Source of the DNA: Variovorax sp. 770b2
GTDB taxonomy: Bacteria; Pseudomonadota; Gammaproteobacteria; Burkholderiales; Burkholderiaceae_C
Direction of reading: 5' to 3'
DNA: 64,000 nt
Assembly: GCF_900115685.1 (NCBI RefSeq)
Contig: NZ_FOXJ01000006.1
Coordinates: forward strand, 310,001-374,000
The notes beneath the pieces are model-generated. The model saw only the letters and a program-made list of their open reading frames with translations, had not been told where the DNA came from and did no database searches. Of this stretch, positions 28,786 to 36,533 are shown piece after piece. The position numbers and the translations under genes are program-made. Within the stretch, counting starts at the first letter, position 1. Each line of letters begins with the position of its first letter.

Positions 28786-31700
28786 TCAGTGCGCCTTTGC
28801 GGCGCGCACGCGCGCCACCTGCGCGGGCAGGTCGGTCCACGCCGGCTCCTGCGGCGCGAAGCGCGCGCGCATGTAGCCGGCCAGCTCGGCGATCTGCCGG
28901 TCGTCCAGCGCTTCGCGGAACGCCGGCATGAAGCCGATGTCGCGGGTCGCCGGCTCGCGAACGCCATCCAGGATGGTGCGCAGCAGGTTGTCGGGGTGTG
29001 CGCTCGTGAGGGTGCTGCTGAGTGCGAGCGGCGTGTTCACGCCCAGCAGCGTGGGGCCGTTGCCGTCGTGATGGCACGAGGCGCAGGCGCTGTCGAACAT
29101 GCGCTGCGCGGGCCCGAGCAACCGGCCCTGCGTGCGCGCCGCGTTGGCGATGGCCTGCTGCGCGAGGGCTTGCGGTTCGGCAGCCGGCGCCGGGTTGAAC
29201 GCGCCGAGATACGTTGCCATCGCGCGCACGTCGGCATCGGGCACCTGGCCGAGTTCGCGCACCACCTCGGCCATCGGGCCGCCGGCGATGCCGTGGCGTT
29301 GCGTGTGGCCGTTGCGCAGGTACCGGTAGAGCTCTTCGGCATCCCACGGCACGGCGGATTTCGAAAGATGCGTGAGCGCCGGGGCCTCCCAGCCATCGAC
29401 CATCGCGCCCGAGAGGAATGCGCTGCCGCCCTGCTCCGCGCCCATCGCATTGCGCGGCGTGTGGCAGGCGCCGCAATGGCCCAGGCCGTTGACCAGGTAT
29501 GCGCCGCGGTTCCACTCGGCGCTTTGCGTGGCGACGGGCTGCAGCGGTGCCGGGTCGTGGAAGAGCGCGTTCCAGCCGGCCATCAACGGCCGCATGCTGA
29601 AGGGGAACTTGAGTTCGGACTTCGGCGTTTCCGCGCGCACCGCGGGCATCGCCATGAAGTACGCATAGAGCGCCTGCAGGTCGTCGTCGCTGGTCTTGGC
29701 GAAGGCGGTGTAGGGGAACGCCGGATACAGGTGGTAGCCGTCGCGCGAGACGCCTTCGCGCATCGCGCGCTGGAACGCGCTGAACGACCAGCGGCCGAGG
29801 CCCGTATCCGCATCGGGCGTGAGGTTGGTGGTGTAGAGCGTGCCGAAGGGCGTGTCCATCGCACGGCCGCCTGCGTTGGGCGCGCCGCCGGGTGCGGTGT
29901 GGCACACCGCGCAGTCGCCGAGCGCGGCGAGCACGCGGCCGCGTTCGATGGTGGACTGGCTGTAGACCGGTGCGGTGAGCGAGACGGGCGCGATGGTGGA
30001 GCGCCAGCCGAGCAGACCGGCGATGACGCCGATGCCGCCGATGAAGAGCGCGGCGCCGGTGGCCCACACGCCTTTGCGCCGAGGCCAGGGTGCATTGCGC
30101 CTTCCCCCGTTGGGGGAAGGTTGGGATGGGGGCACGGCAGCATCACCCTTCGAGCGCCGCATGCCCCCACCCCCGCCTTCCGCCAGAGGAGGAGGGAGCA
30201 AACCCCGATTCAATTCAGCGAGCACCGTCTCCGGCGTGAACGGCGGCGACCGGAACCGCACCCCCGTCGCATCGAAGATCGCATTGGCAATCGCCGCGGT
30301 TCCCGGCACCGACGACGACTCGCCCGCGCCCAGCGAAGGCTCGCCCGGCCGCGGCATGTGCATCACCTCGATCACCGGCACATCGCGGAAGCTGATGATC
30401 GGGTAGCTGCCCCACTCGCGGCTGGCCACCACGCCGGTCGGCAGCACGCCGGGCAACTGCGCACCACCCGTCGCCGTGCCCTGCTGCGGCGCGAACTTCA
30501 CCTCTTCCATCAGCGCGCGGCTCGTGGTCTGGATCACGTTGCCGTGCACCTGGTGCTCGACACCCGCGGGGTTGACCATCAGCCCCGCGTCATGCCCCAC
30601 CACCACGCGGCGCACATGCACCTCGCCGGTCTTGCGGTTGACCTCCACGTCGGCCACCCACGCGGCCCATGCGGCGCCGAAGCCCGGCCACTTGCTGTGG
30701 ATGTAGCGCGCATAGGCAAAGCCCTGGCCGAAGAGGATGTCGCCACCCTCGCCGAGCCCGCCGTCCGCGTGCTCCTGCGGCCCGGTCCGCATGCGCCAGC
30801 CGGCCTTCTGCGCGGTGGCCTGCACGAGCTCGACCGCGCGCGGATCGTTCAGGTGGCGCAGGCGAAACTGCACCGGATCGACACCCGCCGCCGTCGCCAG
30901 CTCATCGATGTACGACTCGTGCGCGAACGAGCTCGGCAGCGCCGACACGCCGCGCAGCCACGAGGCGCGCACGATCGGCGCCATGTCGTTGACCTTCACG
31001 CGCAGGTTGTCGTAGCTGTACGGCGGGCGGGCGGTGCGGTCGCCCATTTCATAGGCCTGCGCGACCGGCTCGATGGTGCGCGTGAGCAGCAGCGCGAGCG
31101 TGGGCGCGCCGTTCGACGGATACGAGGTTTCGAAGTCGTAGGCGGCGATGCGGCCATCGGCCATCAGCCCGCCATCGACCTCCATCAACTGCGCAGCGCC
31201 CTTGGGCTCCCACGCGTGCTCCTGCTCGCGCGTGAGCTGCACGCGCACCGGCATGCCGACGGCGCGCGCGAGCAGCGCCGCATCGGCCGCCACGTCGTCG
31301 GCGCCATTGCGGCCATAGCAGCCTGCGGCTTCCATGCGGACCACATCGACCTGCACGTCGTCCACGGCCATGAGTTTCGCGAGATCGGCGCGCAGCACGT
31401 GCGGGTTCTGCGAGCCGGCCCACACGCGCAGCTGCATGCCGCTGCCGTCGGCCGGCTGCCAGTCGGCCAGCGCGCACGACGGGCCGATGGAGGCGTGCAT
31501 CTGGTAGGGCCAGACGTAGGTGCGCCGCATCGGCTGCGCCGCCGATGCGATGGCGCCATCGACGTCGCCTTCGTCCACGAGCAGGCGCTGCGTCGAAGGG
31601 TTGTCGCGCAGGGCCTGCGCGAGGTCGCCGAGGTCGGGCATGCCGGGCCACGGCTTCCACGTGACGCGAAGGTCGCGCAGCGCCTGCTCGGCGTGCTCTT

Positions 31701-32529
31701 CGCGCTCGGCCACGATGCCGACGAAATCGCGGACCACCACGACGGCGCGAATGCCGGGGATGTGCGCAATCGACGATTCATCGACCGATTCGAGCGTGTT
31801 GCCGATGAACTCGCCGTGGTCCGCGCCCGCATACGGCGGGCGCACGACGCGGCCGTGCAGCATGCCGGGCACGCGCATGTCGTGCACGAACACGAGGTCG
31901 CCGGCGAGCTTGGCGGGAATGTCCACGCGCGCCTGGCGCGTGCCGACGATGCGGTAGTCGGCCGGGTCCTTGGGTTGCGCGGCCGGGTCCAGGCGCAGCA
32001 CCGTGCGCTGATGCACCACGAGGTCTGCGTAGTTGATGTGGCGGTCCGGCGCCTCGGTGACGCGCACCACGCCATTGCGCGCCTGCAGCCCGTCGATCGC
32101 AACGCCCAATCGTTCGGCCGCGCGGGCGAGCAGCCAGGCGCGCGCCTGTGCTGCGGCCAGGCGCAGCGGCTGCGCATGGATCTGGATCGACGCGCTCGCG
32201 ATCGTCGCGCCCTGGTTGGGCACGCGCGCGGTGTCGCCCAGCATCATGCGCACGCACGGCATGCCCAGGTCGAGCTCTTCGGCCACGATCTGCGACAGCG
32301 CGGTCTGGATGCCGGTACCGAGATCGACGTGGCCGTTGAGCGCCGAGACGCTGCCGTCGTCCCAGACGGCGATCAGGATCTCGTCGCCTTCGATGGGGTT
32401 GCCGGCAATCACTGCAGGCTGGCCCTTTGCGGGTGCCGGTGCAGCGGGCGTCTCGCGCACCACGAGCAACACGCCCTCGGCAGCGAAGAACTCCGCGCGG
32501 GTCTGTGGCAGGTCGGCGCGGCGTGTCAT
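28786..32529 (-). CDS. nicB: NicB, nicotinate dehydrogenase large subunit (molybdopterin plus three-haem cytochrome c)
   Basis: Nicotinate dehydrogenase hydroxylates nicotinate at C6 and passes electrons to the respiratory chain. The 1,247-residue product has xanthine-oxidase-type molybdopterin domains (about residues 20-770, with 'GNPIEGDEIL', 'GHVDLGTGIQTALSQIVAEEL' and the C-terminal 'GAGESSSVPGTAAIANA'). A low-complexity linker, one membrane helix (about 824-843) and a cytochrome c tail follow, with three CxxCH sites: CAVCH (about 873), CGACH (about 1020) and CASCH (about 1150). This matches Pseudomonas NicB in architecture (1,187 residues there, from memory). ATG overlaps the nicA stop by four bases. 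A repeat-like palindrome is built into the linker. Confidence 0.93.
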   Translation of the reverse strand: MTRRADLPQTRAEFFAAEGVLLVVRETPAAPAPAKGQPAVIAGNPIEGDEILIAVWDDGSVSALNGHVDLGTGIQTALSQIVAEELDLGMPCVRMMLGDTARVPNQGATIASASIQIHAQPLRLAAAQARAWLLARAAERLGVAIDGLQARNGVVRVTEAPDRHINYADLVVHQRTVLRLDPAAQPKDPADYRIVGTRQARVDIPAKLAGDLVFVHDMRVPGMLHGRVVRPPYAGADHGEFIGNTLESVDESSIAHIPGIRAVVVVRDFVGIVAEREEHAEQALRDLRVTWKPWPGMPDLGDLAQALRDNPSTQRLLVDEGDVDGAIASAAQPMRRTYVWPYQMHASIGPSCALADWQPADGSGMQLRVWAGSQNPHVLRADLAKLMAVDDVQVDVVRMEAAGCYGRNGADDVAADAALLARAVGMPVRVQLTREQEHAWEPKGAAQLMEVDGGLMADGRIAAYDFETSYPSNGAPTLALLLTRTIEPVAQAYEMGDRTARPPYSYDNLRVKVNDMAPIVRASWLRGVSALPSSFAHESYIDELATAAGVDPVQFRLRHLNDPRAVELVQATAQKAGWRMRTGPQEHADGGLGEGGDILFGQGFAYARYIHSKWPGFGAAWAAWVADVEVNRKTGEVHVRRVVVGHDAGLMVNPAGVEHQVHGNVIQTTSRALMEEVKFAPQQGTATGGAQLPGVLPTGVVASREWGSYPIISFRDVPVIEVMHMPRPGEPSLGAGESSSVPGTAAIANAIFDATGVRFRSPPFTPETVLAELNRGLLPPPLAEGGGGGMRRSKGDAAVPPSQPSPNGGRRNAPWPRRKGVWATGAALFIGGIGVIAGLLGWRSTIAPVSLTAPVYSQSTIERGRVLAALGDCAVCHTAPGGAPNAGGRAMDTPFGTLYTTNLTPDADTGLGRWSFSAFQRAMREGVSRDGYHLYPAFPYTAFAKTSDDDLQALYAYFMAMPAVRAETPKSELKFPFSMRPLMAGWNALFHDPAPLQPVATQSAEWNRGAYLVNGLGHCGACHTPRNAMGAEQGGSAFLSGAMVDGWEAPALTHLSKSAVPWDAEELYRYLRNGHTQRHGIAGGPMAEVVRELGQVPDADVRAMATYLGAFNPAPAAEPQALAQQAIANAARTQGRLLGPAQRMFDSACASCHHDGNGPTLLGVNTPLALSSTLTSAHPDNLLRTILDGVREPATRDIGFMPAFREALDDRQIAELAGYMRARFAPQEPAWTDLPAQVARVRAAKAH
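30100..30133. repeat. REP-like palindromic element inside the nicB linker
   Basis: CCTTCCCCC / GGGGGAAGG with a 3-base spacer (30100-30120), followed by TTGGGATGGGGGC. This looks like the short C/G palindromes scattered between genes in Comamonadaceae, but here it is translated between the molybdopterin and cytochrome domains. A related C5/G5 palindrome occurs in the spacer at 57373-57386. Confidence 0.6.
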
Positions 32530-33035
32530 GCGGCCTTGTCTTCGTGCGCGGCGCTCATGCGCGCGGCCGCGCGCTGCACGGCGTCCAGGATTTCAATGTG
32601 CGTGCCGCAGCGGCACAGGTTGCCCGACAGCTCGCTGCGAATGCGCGCCTCGCTCGCCTGCGGATCGCGCGCGAGCAGCGCCGCCGCCTGCATCACCATG
32701 CCATTGAGGCAGTAGCCGCACTGCGCAGCCTGCGCGTCTTCGAAGGCGGCCTGCACCGGATGCCAGCGCCCGCGCGAGCCCAGCCCTTCGAGCGTGGTGA
32801 CCTTGCGGCCTGCCACGCCGTGTGCGGGAATCACGCACGAACGCGCGGCCACGCCGTCGACATGCACCGTGCACGCACCGCATTGCCCCAACCCGCAACC
32901 GTACTTGGGTCCGTTGAGGCCGAGGTCGTTGCGCAGAAAGTGCAGCAACGACGCCTCGCGGGGCACGCTCGCGAGCGACTGCGCCTGGCCGTTGACCTGC
33001 AGGTGCAGCGGCTCAGCGCCGCAACTGGCCGTCAC
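32526..33035 (-). CDS. nicA: NicA, nicotinate dehydrogenase small subunit ([2Fe-2S])
   Basis: A 169-residue iron-sulphur subunit that carries electrons from the molybdenum site of NicB. The plant-type cluster is formed by C47, C52, C55 and C67 (around 'KYGCGLGQCGACTV'). The second cluster is formed by C106, C109, C141 and C143 ('QCGYC' and 'LCRCGTHIEIL'). I start at GTG 33035, giving a length close to Pseudomonas NicA (157); this overlaps the preceding binding-protein gene by 23 bases. The frame opens further upstream without family similarity. It is followed by nicB with an ATGA overlap. Confidence 0.93.
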   Translation of the reverse strand: MTASCGAEPLHLQVNGQAQSLASVPREASLLHFLRNDLGLNGPKYGCGLGQCGACTVHVDGVAARSCVIPAHGVAGRKVTTLEGLGSRGRWHPVQAAFEDAQAAQCGYCLNGMVMQAAALLARDPQASEARIRSELSGNLCRCGTHIEILDAVQRAAARMSAAHEDKAA

Positions 33036-34173
33036 GGGTGTACATCTCCAGATCCACGAAGGTCGAGCCGTTGTGGTTCTTCGCGCTGTAGTCGATGGGG
33101 AAGTCACCGAAGCGCGTGCTGCCGATGCTCTCCAGGCCGGCGACGAAGCTGTCGCGCGTGAGCGTCTTGCCCGCGCGGCGCAGGCCCTCGACCATCACGC
33201 GCGCGACGATGTAGCCCTCCAGCGTGGTGTAGCTGTCGATCTTCTCGCCGAACTCGGCGCGATCGCGCTGGTAGTCGGCCACGATGGGCACGCGCTGCGC
33301 GGTCGGCGGCGGCACGATGCTGGCCGTGACCAGGCCCGCGAGTTTGCCGTCCAGCCGCTTGGCCGAGCCGGCCGCATCGGTGATGCCGACCGACAGCGTG
33401 TACAGCGGCGCACCCACGCCGCCCGCGCGGTAGTCGCGGATGAAGGTCTCGACCATGCGGCCGGCCATGATCATCACGACCGCGCCGGGCTTGGCCGCGG
33501 AGATTTCGGTGGCGACCTGTTTCGCGTCTTCCGCGGTGATGGCCAGCGGCAGCGTCTTGACCACCTGCACCTTGTACTCGGCCGCGAGCTGCTCGCAGGT
33601 GGCGAGGTTCGACTTGCCGAAGGGGCTGTCCTGGAACACCACCGCGATCGAGGAGATGCCGATGGTCGAGAGGTGGCTGATGATCTTGCGCAGCTCCAGG
33701 TCGTAGCCCGCGCGCACATGAAAGAGATTGCGGTTGACCTTGGTGCGAAACGACGTGGTGCCCACCAGCGGCGCGAACATCGGAACGCCCGCCTTCTCGG
33801 CGAGCGGCATCGCGGCCGCGAGGTTGCCGGTGGCCACGAAGCCGGTGAGCGCGAAGACCTTGTCCTCGTCGATCAGCTTGGCCGTGTTGACGGCCGTCTT
33901 CGCCGGGTCGTAGGCATCGTCGTAGGTGACCAGTTCGATCTTGCGGCCGTTGATGCCGCCCGACTTGTTGACGCGATCGAAGTAGAGCTTGATGCCCGCG
34001 CGGTAGTCGACGCCGAAGTCTTTCGCCGGCCCGCTGAACACGGCCGACTGGCCGATGCGGATGGTGGTGTCGGTCACGCCGTTCTCTGCGCGTGCCGGCC
34101 GCAGAAGGCCGGGGCCCAGTGCCAGGGCTGCGCCGCCCGCCACTAGGGCGCGCCTTGAAATCGAAAGCTTCAT
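33013..34173 (-). CDS. Branched-chain-type ABC transporter substrate-binding protein (second)
   Basis: A 386-residue periplasmic binding protein of the LivJ/type I family. The N-terminus 'SRRALVAGGAALALGPG' is a Tat-like signal peptide. Family segments include 'IRIGQSAVFSGPAKDFG', 'AGIKLYFDRVNKSGGINGRKIELV' and 'DDAYDPAKTA'. Its place between the nicotinamidase and nicA suggests a pyridine ligand rather than an amino acid. It overlaps nicA by 23 bases, and its leader contains a (GTT)6 repeat. It is only distantly similar to the other binding protein of this locus at 38483. Confidence 0.88.
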   Translation of the reverse strand: MKLSISRRALVAGGAALALGPGLLRPARAENGVTDTTIRIGQSAVFSGPAKDFGVDYRAGIKLYFDRVNKSGGINGRKIELVTYDDAYDPAKTAVNTAKLIDEDKVFALTGFVATGNLAAAMPLAEKAGVPMFAPLVGTTSFRTKVNRNLFHVRAGYDLELRKIISHLSTIGISSIAVVFQDSPFGKSNLATCEQLAAEYKVQVVKTLPLAITAEDAKQVATEISAAKPGAVVMIMAGRMVETFIRDYRAGGVGAPLYTLSVGITDAAGSAKRLDGKLAGLVTASIVPPPTAQRVPIVADYQRDRAEFGEKIDSYTTLEGYIVARVMVEGLRRAGKTLTRDSFVAGLESIGSTRFGDFPIDYSAKNHNGSTFVDLEMYTRDGQLRR

Positions 34174-34196
34174 GCGTCGTTTGTCTCGGAGTTGTC

Positions 34197-34217
34197 GTTG
34201 TTGTTGTTGTTGTTGTG
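34197..34217. repeat. (GTT)6 microsatellite in a gene leader
   Basis: Six perfect GTT units and a closing GTG lie 24 bases upstream of the binding-protein ATG at 34173, in the spacer after the nicotinamidase stop. On the transcript this reads as (AAC)n/CAA-rich, which is unstructured and can aid translation. Slippage could alter leader length. Confidence 0.7.
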
Positions 34218-34235
34218 CATGGGCGAGCCGTGTGC

Positions 34236-34961
34236 TCAGGTGCCCTGGACGTCGGCCGACTGGATGCGCTTGACGCCCTTGGCGGCCATCTGTTTCCATG
34301 CGGCTGCGAGCGAACCGTTCAGGTCGATGCCGCGCGTGGCGTCTTCGATCACGTAGGCCTCGAAGCCGGCCTTGCGCGCGTCCATCGCGGTCCAGGCCAC
34401 GCAGAAGTCGGTGGCCAGGCCGGTGACGAACACGGTCTTGATGCCGCGCGCCTTCAGGTAGCCGGCCAGGCCCGTGGCCGTCTTGTGGTCGGCTTCCTCG
34501 AAGGCCGAGTAGCTGTCCATCTCTTTATGGAAGCCCTTGCGGATGATGAGCTGCGCGGTCGGCACCTTCAGGTCCTTGCCGAGCGCGGCGTCTTCGGTGC
34601 CTTGCACGCAGTGGTCGGGCCACAGCACCTGCGTGCCGTAGTTGAGCTTGGTGGTCTCGAACGGCTTCTTGCCAGAGTAGGTGCTCGCGAAGGAGGCGTG
34701 GCCGGCGGTGTGCCAGTCCTGCGTGACGACGATGTTCTCGAACGCCGGTGCCAGCGTGTTGATGACCGGGATCACCTCGTTGCCGCCCTTGACCGCGAGC
34801 GTGCCGCCGTCCAGAAAGCAGTTCTGCACATCGACCACGATCAGCGCGGCCTTGCTGCCGGGCTTGATCTTGCCGGCCGCGAAGGCGGAGAGACCGAAGC
34901 TGCCGAGGCCGCTCATGAGCCCGAGGGCAGCGGCGGACTTCAAGACGATTCTGCGATGCAT
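34236..34961 (-). CDS. Exported nicotinamidase (isochorismatase-like)
   Basis: Predicted to hydrolyse nicotinamide to nicotinate and ammonia. The 241-residue product is PncA-like with the Asp-Lys-Cys triad visible as D44 (VVDVQ), K142 (IRKGF) and C187 (TDFCV). Metal ligands D82, H84 and H88 lie in 'QDWHTAGH'. Unusually it begins with RRIVLK and a hydrophobic stretch ending 'SAFA', a Tat-type signal peptide, so it should work in the periplasm. It lies 28 bases after the ABC ATPase gene and 62 bases before a binding protein, which fits feeding the importer with nicotinate made outside the cytoplasm. Confidence 0.88.
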   Translation of the reverse strand: MHRRIVLKSAAALGLMSGLGSFGLSAFAAGKIKPGSKAALIVVDVQNCFLDGGTLAVKGGNEVIPVINTLAPAFENIVVTQDWHTAGHASFASTYSGKKPFETTKLNYGTQVLWPDHCVQGTEDAALGKDLKVPTAQLIIRKGFHKEMDSYSAFEEADHKTATGLAGYLKARGIKTVFVTGLATDFCVAWTAMDARKAGFEAYVIEDATRGIDLNGSLAAAWKQMAAKGVKRIQSADVQGT

Positions 34962-34989
34962 GGTGTGGACTCCGGTGGGTTTGAAAAAA

Positions 34990-35721
34990 TCAGACGCTCA
35001 GGTAGGCGCGGCGCACTTCGTCGTTGGCCGCAAGCTCGGCCATCGTGGCGTGATAGCGGATCTGCCCCTTCTCGAGCACGTAGGCGCGGTCGGACACGAG
35101 TTCGGCGAAGTGCATGTTCTGCTCGGACAAGAGGATGCTCACGCCCTGCGCCTTGAGCTCCAGGATCATGTTGGCCATCTGCTCGACGATGACGGGCGCG
35201 ACACCCTCGGAAGGCTCGTCGAGCAGCACGAGGTAGGGGTTCCCCATCAGCGTGCGCGCAACGGTGAGCATCTGCTGCTCGCCGCCGCTCATGCGGCCAC
35301 CCGGCCGGTTGGGCATCTCACCCAGGTTGGGGAAGAGCTTGAACAGGCGCTCGGGCGTCCACAGCGGCGCGTCGGTGCCGTCGGTCCAGCGGCGCGCGGG
35401 CTGCTTGCCGACTTCGAGGTTCTCCATCACCGAGAGGTCGGTGAACACGCGCCGGTCTTCGGGCACGAAGCCCAGGCCCAGGCGCGAGGCCACATGCGGC
35501 TCGCTTTTCGAGATGTCGTGGCCCAGAAAACGCACCGCGCCGCGGCGCTTGGCCAGCATGCCGATCAGCGTCTTGAGCGTGGTCGACTTGCCAGCGCCGT
35601 TGCGCCCCATGAGCGCGACCACTTCGCCGCGCCGCACTTCGAGGTCCACGTCGTACAGGATCTGCGCCGCGCCATACCAGGCGCACACCGCTTTCGCTTC
35701 GAGCAACAGTTCTCCGCTCAT
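34990..35721 (-). CDS. ABC transporter ATPase, LivF type
   Basis: A 243-residue ATPase of the branched-chain/polar-amino-acid uptake class. Walker A is GRNGAGKST (about residue 40), the signature MSGGEQQ (about 145), and Walker B 'LVLLDEPSEGVAP'. It pairs with the LivG-type ATPase directly upstream (ATGA overlap). The nicotinate context suggests that nicotinate or nicotinamide is the cargo. Confidence 0.93.
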   Translation of the reverse strand: MSGELLLEAKAVCAWYGAAQILYDVDLEVRRGEVVALMGRNGAGKSTTLKTLIGMLAKRRGAVRFLGHDISKSEPHVASRLGLGFVPEDRRVFTDLSVMENLEVGKQPARRWTDGTDAPLWTPERLFKLFPNLGEMPNRPGGRMSGGEQQMLTVARTLMGNPYLVLLDEPSEGVAPVIVEQMANMILELKAQGVSILLSEQNMHFAELVSDRAYVLEKGQIRYHATMAELAANDEVRRAYLSV

Positions 35722-36533
35722 GCGGTTTCTCCCAGCGCGGCCGAAACCGCTGCAGCCTTTTCGGCGATTTTTTCGAATGTCTTGCCGCTGCCGAAGTACA
35801 CCTCCTGCACCTTCGGGTGGTCGCGGATCTCCAGCGGCTTGCCCTGCGCGATGAGACGGCCGCGCGCGAGCACGATCATGCGGTCGGCATACGCGAACAC
35901 CACGTCCATGCTGTGCTCGGTGAAGAGCACGGCCAGGCCGCGCTGGACCACCAGGTCCTTGGTGAGCGCCATCAGCGAATTGCGCTCCTTGGGCGCCATG
36001 CCCGCGGTGGGCTCGTCCATCAGCAGGAGCTTCGGGCTGTTGGCCATCGCGATGGCCAGCTCGACGCGCTTGACGTCGCCGTAGGCGAGCTCGCTGCAGG
36101 GCCGGTCGGCCTGGGCCTTCATGCCGACCTGGTCGAGCAGCGCGAGCGCCTCGTCGCGCTTGTGGTCCGCAGCGCGGCGCCACATGGAAAAGAGCTTGCC
36201 GTCGTGCGAGAGCATGGCCATCTGCACGTTCTCGGCCACGGTGAGCGAGGCAAAGGTTTCGGCGATCTGGAAGGTGCGGCCCACGCCCATGCGCCAGATG
36301 GCGCGCGGCTTCTGGCCCACCAGCTCCTGGCCGTTGAACCGGATCGAGCCCTGGTCGGCCTTGAGCTGGCCGTTGACCATGTTGAAGGTGGTGGACTTGC
36401 CGGCGCCGTTCGGACCGATCAATGCCAGCAGTTCGCCGGCATGCAGTTCGAAGCTGATGCCATCGACCGCTTTGACGCCACCGAAGGATTTGCCGAGGTT
36501 CTCGACTTTCAGGAGGGGTGCGGTGTTGCTCAT
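35718..36533 (-). CDS. ABC transporter ATPase, LivG type
   Basis: A 271-residue ATPase with Walker A GPNGAGKST, signature region LAYGDVKR and Walker B 'LLLMDEPTAGMAP', typical of LivG. The C-terminal 25 residues are an Ala-rich extension. It overlaps the fused permease gene and the LivF-type gene by four bases on each side. Confidence 0.93.
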   Translation of the reverse strand: MSNTAPLLKVENLGKSFGGVKAVDGISFELHAGELLALIGPNGAGKSTTFNMVNGQLKADQGSIRFNGQELVGQKPRAIWRMGVGRTFQIAETFASLTVAENVQMAMLSHDGKLFSMWRRAADHKRDEALALLDQVGMKAQADRPCSELAYGDVKRVELAIAMANSPKLLLMDEPTAGMAPKERNSLMALTKDLVVQRGLAVLFTEHSMDVVFAYADRMIVLARGRLIAQGKPLEIRDHPKVQEVYFGSGKTFEKIAEKAAAVSAALGETA

